This document shows positions 1-8,093 of a DNA stretch of 64,000 nucleotides, one piece after another. Origin of the DNA: Alloscardovia sp963543015 (GTDB taxonomy: Bacteria; Actinomycetota; Actinomycetes; Actinomycetales; Bifidobacteriaceae); the NCBI GenBank assembly GCA_963543015.1, contig CAUTYZ010000003.1:124001-188000 (forward strand), given 5' to 3'. The position numbers and the translations under genes are program-made. The first letter of the stretch is position 1, and the number at the start of each line of letters is the position of its first letter. The notes beneath the pieces were generated by a model. That model was not told the DNA's origin and made no database searches. It was given only the letters and a program-made list of their open reading frames with translations.

Positions 1-400
1 GCTTCAGCTCCCACCAACAGTTCAGAAGAAGGTTGCTGCAGGAGTTCTTTCTGCAGGACATGCTCGCGCACTGCTGTCTTTGGAATCTGTCGATGATATG
101 GAAGCACTTGCAAATCGAATTATCGCAGAAGGTCTTTCGGTTCGTAGCACTGAAGAGCTGGTGATTTTGAAGAACGGTTCTTCAGATAAGAAGAAAACTC
201 GTGCTGTTCGTACGAATCCATGGGAAAATTCTGAACTCGTACAGCGTTTGGAAAATCGATTTGATACACGCGTGGCGATTAAGGGATCAGCTAAGCGTGG
301 CCGAATCGAAATTACCTTTACATCGCAAGAAGATTTGGACAGAATTTTGGCTGTGCTTAATCAGGAGAATTCATCTGCATCATCAGATGGATGGATGTAA
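1..400 (+). CDS. parB: ParB chromosome-partitioning protein, C-terminal part (cut by window edge)
   Basis: The reading frame is open from base 2, so the gene begins upstream of the window and only about the last 132 residues are visible. The first residues contain the ParB-family segment VAAGVLSAGHARALL, which belongs to the end of the DNA-binding region. A charged linker follows, then a C-terminal dimerisation-like part (residues around LVQRLENRFDTRV and ITFTSQEDLDRILAVL). ParB is a CTPase clamp that loads at parS sites and recruits SMC and ParA for chromosome segregation. Four perfect parS sites lie further along this window, which supports the call. The gene ends in a strong bidirectional hairpin shared with trxB. 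Confidence 0.93.
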   Translation, partial: LQLPPTVQKKVAAGVLSAGHARALLSLESVDDMEALANRIIAEGLSVRSTEELVILKNGSSDKKKTRAVRTNPWENSELVQRLENRFDTRVAIKGSAKRGRIEITFTSQEDLDRILAVLNQENSSASSDGWM

Positions 401-415
401 AAAAACGGCATATAA

Positions 416-450
416 GGATGGCGAGTAACATAACGTTACTCGCCATCCTC
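416..450. terminator. Bidirectional terminator between parB and trxB
   Basis: Perfect 14-bp inverted repeat (416-429 with 435-448) with a 5-base loop. It lies between the convergent stop codons of parB and trxB. An A-run precedes it and a T-rich stretch follows, so it can serve both strands. Confidence 0.85.
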
Positions 451-464
451 TTTATGAAATAAAT

Positions 465-1397
465 TTAGTGTTCCATTAAATAAGTTTGTGCATCAAGAGC
501 TGCTTGGCATCCCGATCCTGCAGCTACAATAGCCTGACGATACACCTTATCTACAGCATCTCCAGCAGCGAAGACTCCTGGAACGGAAGTCTGAGTGCCC
601 TTTCCTGAAGGAACGATGTACCCTTCAGGGTCGAGTTCTACGGAATCGCCCAAGAATCCGGACTGTGGAATGTGACCGATTGCAACGAACAATCCTTTTA
701 CATCCATGACAGATTCAGTACTATCGACAGTATTACGTGTCTTTACAGCTGTAACACCATTTTCAGCATCGCCGATAATTTCTTCAACAGTTGTATTTGT
801 GACGATAGTAATTTTCTCGTTAGCACGAGCACGTTCAAGCATCACTTTCGATGCACGGAAATTCTCACTACGATGAAGAATTGTGACGGATGAACCATAA
901 CGAGACAAGAAGTCAGCCTCTTCCATCGCTGAATCTCCGCCACCGACGACGATAATTGGCTTGTCTTTGAAGAAGAAGCCATCACATGTAGCACAGTATG
1001 ATACGCCGCGGCCTGAGAATTCTTCCTCACCAGGTACACCCAAATGACGATATGAAGCGCCCGTTGCGAGGATAACTGTCTTAGCCTCATACGTTTCACC
1101 CATATCAGTAGTGACTACCTTAATGTCACCACTAAAATCGACGGAAACGACGTCGTCGTATTCGACTTCTGCACCAAACTTTTCAGCCTGTTCGCGCATA
1201 TTTTCCATCAGATCAGGTCCCATAATACCCTCTGGGAAGCCAGGGAAATTCTCGACTTCAGTGGTATTAACGAGCTGACCGCCAGGAGCAAGAGCACCGG
1301 CAATGACGAGTGGCTCATATCCGGCACGGGCAAGATACAAGGCAGCTGTGTAACCAGCTGGACCAGAACCGATGACGATGGCATTACGTACTGTCAT
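465..1397 (-). CDS. trxB: Thioredoxin-disulfide reductase
   Basis: FAD-dependent reductase that passes electrons from NADPH to thioredoxin in the cytoplasm. Length is 310 residues, normal for the family. The N-terminal FAD motif GSGPAGY is at about residues 10-16, the redox pair CATC at about 135-138, the NADPH motif GGGDSA at about 152-157, and the second FAD motif GVFAAGD near residue 278. The start at 1397 is preceded by a clear AAGGAGA ribosome site; an upstream in-frame start at 1427 would add ten residues without such a site. It lies convergent to parB, as in other bifidobacterial origin regions. Confidence 0.96.
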   Translation of the reverse strand: MTVRNAIVIGSGPAGYTAALYLARAGYEPLVIAGALAPGGQLVNTTEVENFPGFPEGIMGPDLMENMREQAEKFGAEVEYDDVVSVDFSGDIKVVTTDMGETYEAKTVILATGASYRHLGVPGEEEFSGRGVSYCATCDGFFFKDKPIIVVGGGDSAMEEADFLSRYGSSVTILHRSENFRASKVMLERARANEKITIVTNTTVEEIIGDAENGVTAVKTRNTVDSTESVMDVKGLFVAIGHIPQSGFLGDSVELDPEGYIVPSGKGTQTSVPGVFAAGDAVDKVYRQAIVAAGSGCQAALDAQTYLMEH

Positions 1398-1444
1398 CTT
1401 GTCTCCTTTATAAAGCTTACTTCTCAATAATTCTTAGAACTATA

Positions 1445-1500
1445 AGACATAACACTACTCGTCAGAGCACTATTCCGTGTTCACTGAGAGTGTGATGTCT
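1445..1500 (-). terminator. Stem-loop just after the ddl-like gene
   Basis: A 12-bp stem with one mismatch (1445-1456 with 1489-1500) and a loop of about 32 bases sits directly after the stop of the ligase gene on the minus strand. There is no U-run, so it may be an attenuator or processing signal ahead of trxB rather than a strong terminator. Confidence 0.4.
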
Positions 1501-1501
1501 C

Positions 1502-2488
1502 TTACAACGATGTTGGAAGATGGGGGATATTGCGATTTTGCTCAAGAACCGACGATACAATTCGTGAGTACAATTCTCCCAAATTAAATCCAGCAGCCAC
1601 AGCCTGACGAGGCAAAATAGATACGTCAGTCATTCCTGGAGTGACATTTGCTTCCAAGAATTGCGGAATTCCTTCATTATCCACAATGAAATCAATTCGC
1701 GAAATATCGCGCATTCCCAAAACTTCAAAAGCTGTCAAAGCGTCAGCCTTTACACGTTCCAAAACATCTGCATCAAGACGAGCTGGAATGATAAATTCCG
1801 TTTCGCCAGGAGTATAACGCTCCGAATAATCGTAAATACCTCGAGGTGCGCTAATTTCCAATGGTGGAAGAGCGATAATTTCGTCCCCTGTATCGATAAT
1901 CGATACGGAAACTTCTGTTCCTTCTACAAAGTGCTCGATCAAAGCGGTATTTGCGTAGGCAAAGCAGTCCACGAGAGCTTGAGGAAGCTCAGAAATATCG
2001 CGGACGACAGTGCATCCAAGAGCACTTCCGCCCATATTTGGCTTCACGATAAGAGGAAGATGAATAGACTCCACAATGTGGTTGATAATTGGCTGAACGC
2101 CCAGCTCGCGGAAGACCTCCTGAGGAAGAGTGACCGAATGAGGAGTATGGAGTCCACCAATTTTACGCACAATATTCTTAGCAATTGGCTTATTCCATGC
2201 GACCATGGATGCCTTTGCGCGCGAACCGATATAAGGAAGATTCAGCATTTCCAATACGTCACGAATAGAGCCATCCTCACCATAAGAACCGTGAAGCAAT
2301 GGCCAGACGATATCTGGACGAGTTTCAGGACTGCTCAAATAATCCAGCAGTGTGCTATCCACATCGTGAACAGCGACGTCCCATTGTGCAGTTTCTTCCA
2401 AAAAACCAGCTACACGATGGCCTGAGCTCAAGGACACGTCACGTTCATGACTCAAACCGCCACACAAAATTACAACTCGAGGATTCAT
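1502..2488 (-). CDS. ddl: D-alanine--D-alanine ligase family protein (ATP-grasp)
   Basis: ATP-grasp ligase joining two D-alanines for peptidoglycan precursor synthesis. The 328-residue protein begins with VVILCGGLSHERDVSLSSG, the family N-terminus. The ATP-binding strand and glycine loop KPNMGGSALGC lies near residue 150. The metal/ADP site DFIVDNEGIPQFLEANVTPG is near residues 268-287. An AAAAGGAGAG ribosome site precedes the start. The aminotransferase gene ends 15 bases upstream, so the two are probably co-transcribed. Another ddl may exist elsewhere in the genome, in which case this could be a paralogue with a related ligase role. The family is certain; the exact substrate less so. Confidence 0.85.
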   Translation of the reverse strand: MNPRVVILCGGLSHERDVSLSSGHRVAGFLEETAQWDVAVHDVDSTLLDYLSSPETRPDIVWPLLHGSYGEDGSIRDVLEMLNLPYIGSRAKASMVAWNKPIAKNIVRKIGGLHTPHSVTLPQEVFRELGVQPIINHIVESIHLPLIVKPNMGGSALGCTVVRDISELPQALVDCFAYANTALIEHFVEGTEVSVSIIDTGDEIIALPPLEISAPRGIYDYSERYTPGETEFIIPARLDADVLERVKADALTAFEVLGMRDISRIDFIVDNEGIPQFLEANVTPGMTDVSILPRQAVAAGFNLGELYSRIVSSVLEQNRNIPHLPTSL

Positions 2489-2503
2489 CGTTGATCTCTC
2501 CTT

Positions 2504-3805
2504 TTAATTCTCTGAATTCTCAGGCTTGATAACGGGGATAGTGGATGTATGAGTAGTGCCGAAAAGTTCAGCAGTAGCAAGCTCATCATCGACGACCGTA
2601 GACAGCCTACGAATACCTTCAGTAATGCGCTCTTCTGTTGGATAGCAGAAGCTCAAGCGCATATGATCTGCACCTTCGCCTGTATCGTAGAAAGCAGTAC
2701 CAGATACATATGCTACGCGAGCAGTAATTGCACGTGGAAGCATTGCCTTGGCATCAAGACCTTCAGGAATTTTCAGCCAAATATAGAATCCACCCTTTGG
2801 CTTATTCCACGAGCAGTACGGCATATACGTGTGCAAAGCAGAATCCATGGCATCACAGCGAGACTTATACATCAAGCGATAATCTTCAATCTGCTTTTGC
2901 CAGTCAAAATTATCCAAATACGTCGAAATAGTCATCTGGCTCATATTTGATGGGCTCAAAATGGATGACTCATTCGCCAAAACAAGCTTATTTCGAATTC
3001 CTGGAGGTGCAATCATCCAAGCAACGCGCATTCCAGGTGCGATAATTTTCGAGAAGCTACTCAAATACACGACGTTGTCAGGATCCATAGATCGCAAAGC
3101 TGGGTACGTCGTATTATCAAAGGACAGCAATCCGTATGGATTATCTTCCACGACGAGTACATGATATTTGCGCGCGATCTCCAAGATCTGTGGACGACGC
3201 TCGATACTCATCGTCACACCAGCTGGATTGTGGAAATTAGGAACGGTGTAGAGGAACTTTACACGCTTTCCCTGCGACAGAGCAAACTTAATTGTCTCTT
3301 CGAACGACTCAGGGATAAGACCATCCGCATCCATATGAGCATTGATAACTTCCGCTTGGAAGCTCTTGAAAACTCCTAAAGCGCCGACATAATTTGGATC
3401 TTCGGCGATAATGACATCGCCTGGATCGCACATAAGGCGGGTAATAAGATCAAGACCGTTTTGGGATCCGTTCGTAATAACGACGTCATCTGCCTGAGCG
3501 TCAGTAATGTGCTCGAGACGAACAATATCGAGAATGCGCTCACGCAAATGAGGATCTCCCTGAGCACTTCCGTACTGCCATGCCTTTGTGCCTTGCTCGC
3601 GAAGCATCTTGGCGACGAGTTCAGACAATTCATCAAAGGGAAGGAATTCGAGATAAGGCATACCGCCAGCAAGGGAAACAACTTCTGGACGACTTGCTAC
3701 TGCAAAAAGAGCGCGAATTTCCGAGGCGCGCATATCTTCTGCACGTGCTGCATATGAGCCAAACCATGGATCATTTTTAATGACGTGGGGAGAATTATGC
3801 GTCAT
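2504..3805 (-). CDS. PLP-dependent aminotransferase, class I/II (2-aminoadipate / aromatic aminotransferase-like)
   Basis: 433-residue fold-type I aminotransferase. Visible family motifs are the glycine-rich cofactor site VITNGSQNGLDL, the segment TVPNFHNPAGVTMS, the aspartate motif VVEDNPYGLLSF, and SSFSKIIAPGMRVAW, where the lysine (about residue 252) forms the Schiff base with PLP. The architecture matches the LysN/AroH-like group that is related to MocR catalytic domains, but there is no N-terminal helix-turn-helix, so it is an enzyme and not a regulator. An AAAGGA ribosome site precedes the start. It is followed closely by the ddl-like gene. The true amino acid substrate cannot be read from the sequence. 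Confidence 0.85.
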   Translation of the reverse strand: MTHNSPHVIKNDPWFGSYAARAEDMRASEIRALFAVASRPEVVSLAGGMPYLEFLPFDELSELVAKMLREQGTKAWQYGSAQGDPHLRERILDIVRLEHITDAQADDVVITNGSQNGLDLITRLMCDPGDVIIAEDPNYVGALGVFKSFQAEVINAHMDADGLIPESFEETIKFALSQGKRVKFLYTVPNFHNPAGVTMSIERRPQILEIARKYHVLVVEDNPYGLLSFDNTTYPALRSMDPDNVVYLSSFSKIIAPGMRVAWMIAPPGIRNKLVLANESSILSPSNMSQMTISTYLDNFDWQKQIEDYRLMYKSRCDAMDSALHTYMPYCSWNKPKGGFYIWLKIPEGLDAKAMLPRAITARVAYVSGTAFYDTGEGADHMRLSFCYPTEERITEGIRRLSTVVDDELATAELFGTTHTSTIPVIKPENSEN

Positions 3806-3909
3806 AATCTGTCCTTTGTATCTGTCGATGTCTGTTCTGTGTCACTATTTGTTGTCGTGGTATGAACAAGAAACGGTAAGCGTGTAATTTTCTGGTTCTG
3901 TCATCCTTT

Positions 3910-6207
3910 TTAGTAGAAGGCGTAGTGTGTCAAGCGGATAACTTGAGGAAGAGTTGAGGCGTCAGTACCATCAATCCATACGACAAGAGTGCTTGCTGTC
4001 ACTGGCTTCTTAAAGATGACGTTAGTCGGTTGGTTATTATCTGCAAAGCTGAAAGTGGCTACTTCTGTTCCTGAGCGTGGATCGTCAGTGGTTGGATCAG
4101 CGTAGATGTGAACCTGTCCACCACCAGTTTGATTGCCAATTTCCGCACGCCAAATAGTCGTCGGCTGGTCAAAAGCGAAGGAATATCCCCATCCGCGAAT
4201 GCCTGCTGGGCGTTCCAAATATGTGTATCCACGTGGATTAATTGCTGTGGAATTGCTTGTGCCAGCTGGAGTTGGGACAGCAGAAACAGACTTATTCTTT
4301 GGAAGTTTCTCTGCCTGAATTTTGCTGTCGTCAAAAGTTGATGTCGTCTTCTGAGAATCAGACTTCTTCGAGTCGGTATTCTTTGATTCATCGCTCTTCG
4401 AATCGTCAGACTTTTGTGAATCAGACTTATCAGAAGAATCATCCGACGTGGAAGGGGTATTGCTGCCCTTGTTATTTTCCTGACCAGGGAAACGGACGGT
4501 TTCCTGGGAAATCTGAGACCATGGATCCGTATTATTATTCAATGAATTTTGACCAGCGAAGAGAGAATACATCGATGCGGACACGAGGATAATCAACACA
4601 AGTGCAACGCCGATAATTACTGCTGCACGTGTCTGAAGAGCGGGACGGAGCTTCTCCCACAACTGTTCAAAGCGAGCTGTAAGAACGGACTGTACAGAAG
4701 AGGACTGTGCTGAATCCGACTGTGCCGTTGACTGGGCACGCACAGACGAATCCGCAGACGGGGATGCGGTTCCTGAAGAAGCTGCGGTACTAGCTACACG
4801 TGTCGATGGAGTTGCTGAGGCTGGTTGAGCGTCAGATGATGTCGTCTTCGTGCGCTGTGTCGGACGTGGTACAAAACTTGGAGGGATGACCTCAGTCTTT
4901 GGCTCATACGATGACGATGTTTCACGTGAAACATTTTTGCGTGAACGATTCGTTGTCGAGAATGAACCGGTCGAAATCTCGTCCTGTGCAGAGCTGGATG
5001 ATTCTGCATGCGATTCTTCGGATTCAGAAGAATTTTCAGGATGACGAGATGATGCTAATGAATCTGAAGCAATGCGAATTGCCTGCGTATCCATACCAAC
5101 AGTCTTCGTATCGCCCTCTACGAAATCATTAAAATCATAAGGATCATATACGCGTTCAAGCTTGGTAGCATCCAATTCTCCCAATGCATGGAAGAGGTCG
5201 GTCGATGTATCAGGTTTCGTGATATCGACAGCGTTATTTCCACCGAAAATAAGTTCAGAGGCGCTCCATTCCTGGAATTGCTCGCTATGCGCAGTAGCAT
5301 CTGGATTCTCGCGCAAAGAGCGAGGAAGAGGAGCAATTGCCTGTGCATCAACACGGCGGAAAACTGCCTGTGTAATGGATGGTGCCGACGATGGACGGCC
5401 AGTGATATTGATGTGAACCTGAGGATGCTTTGCCAAATCGTGCAAAGAATCATACGAGTCGAGCAAGAATTGCATCTCAAGAAGAGTAACCAGAGGAACA
5501 GGAGTGTGTCCATGATCATCTGGCAGAGCCAATCCGCGAATGCAAATCAATTCCAAATCAGCTGGAGTATCCACATCGCGCAGCATGCGACGAGCCTGTG
5601 GAGCAAGAATAGATGTATACGCTGTACCTGTCAGCAATTCAAAAGCAACGGCAGCAATTTGGTAGACCATGACACTTTCGACGTCATGATTCGTAGCCTT
5701 AAGACGAGGAGCTGTCGGAGGGAGCAAAGCTGCCGACACAGGGAAATTCGCCAAAACAACACGGTCATCTGTCAAGCGAACGGTGATATCGTCGATGCAG
5801 TAATGCGCCTGATTATTTGCATCAAGACCTTCGCAAATATGTGTCAATTCGCCGATAATCGAGCGAACAGCATCGGTGCTTAATGGATAATCTTGAGAGT
5901 TTTCCTGAGAATTGGTCAAATAATCGCGAACAGTAATACCAGAATCGATGTCAGTGACGATAACGCACACTTCGCCGTCGCGATAGAGATGAAGAACGCG
6001 TGTGAAGTGTGGGTCTTGGGAAAGAGCTAATGCTGAAGCCGCTGCATTAACGCGAGAAATAATCGTTGAATTGGCAACGATAAAAATCTCGCAGTTACGC
6101 TGCAGCGTGTTGTCGTGTGCTATCCACACGGAAATGCTTGGTTCATTGCGCAAAATCTCAACCAAGCGGAAGCGATCAAGGAGTACATCGCCAACTGAAA
6201 AATTCAT
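3910..6207 (-). CDS. MurJ-associated membrane pseudokinase with extracellular C-terminal domain
   Basis: 765 residues. The first ~270 residues resemble a Ser/Thr kinase fold, but catalytic motifs are lost: no VAIK-type lysine in the region VWIAHDNTLQRNCEIFIV, HYCIDD in place of HRD, and LANF in place of DFG. A long Ser/Thr-rich disordered linker (about 350-520) is followed by one membrane helix near residues 525-547, a second Ser/Asp/Lys-rich stretch, and a C-terminal beta-rich discoidin-like domain (from about 640) that would be outside the cell. In Mycobacterium the MurJ homologue MviN carries such a pseudokinase and outer domain fused to the flippase; here it is a separate gene 111 bases downstream of murJ. 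A perfect parS site lies inside the linker-coding part. The likely role is regulation of lipid II flipping (inference). Confidence 0.78.
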   Translation of the reverse strand: MNFSVGDVLLDRFRLVEILRNEPSISVWIAHDNTLQRNCEIFIVANSTIISRVNAAASALALSQDPHFTRVLHLYRDGEVCVIVTDIDSGITVRDYLTNSQENSQDYPLSTDAVRSIIGELTHICEGLDANNQAHYCIDDITVRLTDDRVVLANFPVSAALLPPTAPRLKATNHDVESVMVYQIAAVAFELLTGTAYTSILAPQARRMLRDVDTPADLELICIRGLALPDDHGHTPVPLVTLLEMQFLLDSYDSLHDLAKHPQVHINITGRPSSAPSITQAVFRRVDAQAIAPLPRSLRENPDATAHSEQFQEWSASELIFGGNNAVDITKPDTSTDLFHALGELDATKLERVYDPYDFNDFVEGDTKTVGMDTQAIRIASDSLASSRHPENSSESEESHAESSSSAQDEISTGSFSTTNRSRKNVSRETSSSYEPKTEVIPPSFVPRPTQRTKTTSSDAQPASATPSTRVASTAASSGTASPSADSSVRAQSTAQSDSAQSSSVQSVLTARFEQLWEKLRPALQTRAAVIIGVALVLIILVSASMYSLFAGQNSLNNNTDPWSQISQETVRFPGQENNKGSNTPSTSDDSSDKSDSQKSDDSKSDESKNTDSKKSDSQKTTSTFDDSKIQAEKLPKNKSVSAVPTPAGTSNSTAINPRGYTYLERPAGIRGWGYSFAFDQPTTIWRAEIGNQTGGGQVHIYADPTTDDPRSGTEVATFSFADNNQPTNVIFKKPVTASTLVVWIDGTDASTLPQVIRLTHYAFY
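4918..4933. promoter_or_regulatory. parS: parS site inside the pseudokinase gene
   Basis: Perfect 16-base palindrome TGTTTCACGTGAAACA, identical to the consensus bacterial ParB-binding site. It lies in the coding region for the disordered linker, where it encodes residues around NVSRETS (about 425-431). Confidence 0.92.
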
Positions 6208-6318
6208 AGCATCTCTCTATATGCTGGTATTTGGATTCTTCTGACTATTCTAGCGATTGGGGTAGCGTAAATGAAGCGAAAATCTCGCTCTTTTGTGGAG
6301 GTACTGTCTAAGCTTTAT

Positions 6319-8079
6319 TTAGTGCTTTCTTCTACGCTTTACTGTGCGTTTTTTCCCGGTATTTTTGCTGGAATTTCTGATGCTTCCATCATGAGGAAGA
6401 ATTCTGTCGATAATTGCCGAGACAAGAGGGAATCTGTCGAGATGGAAACGATCGATAACTGCACGCATTCCGTCGACGAATTCGGCCGTTTGCAGGAGCA
6501 AAAGAACTGCAGAATAAACGATAAAAGCGATAATTGATGTGCATGCGCAGATGAAAACAGCGCAGAACCAACCCGCTCTGCCTTGTGCGGATGACGGAGT
6601 GAAATTCAGAAGGTCGCTAAGACCTTGCGCGACAAATTCAGCAGCACAGTATGTGGCAATACTTGCAATCAAAATTTTGATATGCGTGACGACGAATTTA
6701 CCAATTCTAAATTCTTCTCGGAAACGGCGATACACCATCACGAGAAGCAAAGGTATACAGAGCATATAGCTCAGGCCCACCGCAAATCCCAGAAGAGGAG
6801 TTTGAGACTGAGGTGGAGCCATACGCCATACCAATAATTGGATAAAGGCCATAATTGCGCTTTGAACAGCGGCAATAATAAACGGACTCTTACCATCCTC
6901 AAAGGCATAGAAAGTTCGCTGAGCAAGCAGCACGAGAGACGTGAACGGAAGTCCCAGGGTCAAGAAGAAGATGATAGGACTCAAAAGCATCATCTGGGTG
7001 CCATCGATGGATGGAAGGAAAACCGCGCTTAATTGGAATGGGATCGCGAGCATGACGGCTGTGAAGAAGCACATAATTAAGCTGGATGATCGCATAGTTC
7101 GGCTGACTACGGATGCAGCGGTCTGAGTTTTATGCTCAGCGATAAGGTCGGAAATTTGTGGGAAAGTAGCTGTCGCAAGAGACACAGCGAAAAGGGAATA
7201 CGGCAAAATGTAGATACTCATCGCATTTTGGTAGGATCCATTTCCGGCGACGTTGTAGGCATCATTGGCAGCAAGAGGAGCGCCGGATGCGATACGAGAC
7301 GTCAAGATGGACGTAATCTGAGTCATAATCGTGATTGCTAGACTCCAAACAGCGACGCTACCCATAGAGCGCAGGCCAATTCCACGGAATCCCCATGAGA
7401 AACGGAACTTATATCCACTTTGAATAAGTGGGATAAAAAGCAAAATAGCCTGAACTGCTACACCCAGAGTCCATGCGCCAGCGGTGAGGGCAATTTTATC
7501 GCTCGTCCAAAAGGTCAGTGGCTGACGGGATGCATTGCCAAAAAGAACAAGGAAAATGATAAATCCTGCAGAGCTTACGACATTAGCAGCTACAGAGCTC
7601 CACGCGTACATCGCAAATTTATCTTTAGCAGCAAGGATTTGCCCGAGGACGGTATACAAACCGTAGAAGAAAATTTGCGGAGTGCACCACAAGGTGAATG
7701 CATTAGCCAGAGCGCGCTGAGGGCCCGTCCACGAGGCACTCAAGAAGATAGAAGTGATGATATTCGTTCCCAACATCATCACGGCAGTTACTCCAATCAA
7801 AATGAGAATGCTCAACGTGATGAGCTTATCGAGATGCTTTTTGGAGTCCTCCATCTTGAGAGTACGCACAATTTGCGGAACGAGGATAGCGTTAAATAGA
7901 CCACCCGAAATAAGCGTATAAATAATTTGTGGAACAGAAGAACCCGTCTGGTACGCGTTTGCTGCGATACCAGTCGTTCCCACGGCTGCAGCAAGCAGAA
8001 TAGTTCGAATCATTCCGGTCAAGCGAGAGGCTAAGGTTCCGGAAGCCATGATAAGTGAATTTTTACCTACAGAACTCAT
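6319..8079 (-). CDS. murJ: Lipid II flippase MurJ (MviN)
   Basis: 586-residue polytopic protein of the MOP superfamily that moves lipid II across the membrane for cell-wall synthesis. The N-terminus SLIMASGTLASRLTGMIRTILLAAAVG is the family hallmark (first helix with conserved Ser/Gly and Arg), followed by about fourteen hydrophobic segments. A basic tail ends the protein (KKRTVKRRRKH). It starts 14 bases after the DUF6049 gene and is followed by the pseudokinase gene, the conserved actinobacterial cell-wall block. Confidence 0.94.
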   Translation of the reverse strand: MSSVGKNSLIMASGTLASRLTGMIRTILLAAAVGTTGIAANAYQTGSSVPQIIYTLISGGLFNAILVPQIVRTLKMEDSKKHLDKLITLSILILIGVTAVMMLGTNIITSIFLSASWTGPQRALANAFTLWCTPQIFFYGLYTVLGQILAAKDKFAMYAWSSVAANVVSSAGFIIFLVLFGNASRQPLTFWTSDKIALTAGAWTLGVAVQAILLFIPLIQSGYKFRFSWGFRGIGLRSMGSVAVWSLAITIMTQITSILTSRIASGAPLAANDAYNVAGNGSYQNAMSIYILPYSLFAVSLATATFPQISDLIAEHKTQTAASVVSRTMRSSSLIMCFFTAVMLAIPFQLSAVFLPSIDGTQMMLLSPIIFFLTLGLPFTSLVLLAQRTFYAFEDGKSPFIIAAVQSAIMAFIQLLVWRMAPPQSQTPLLGFAVGLSYMLCIPLLLVMVYRRFREEFRIGKFVVTHIKILIASIATYCAAEFVAQGLSDLLNFTPSSAQGRAGWFCAVFICACTSIIAFIVYSAVLLLLQTAEFVDGMRAVIDRFHLDRFPLVSAIIDRILPHDGSIRNSSKNTGKKRTVKRRRKH

Positions 8080-8093
8080 AGAACAGGAGAACC

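Noticed and set aside
1..400. parB as a truncated pseudogene
   Set aside because: The frame is open to the window edge, so it is simply cut off.
1661..2425. 254-codon open frame opposite the ddl-like gene
   Set aside because: Antisense to a clear ATP-grasp ligase, unlikely composition and no ribosome site.
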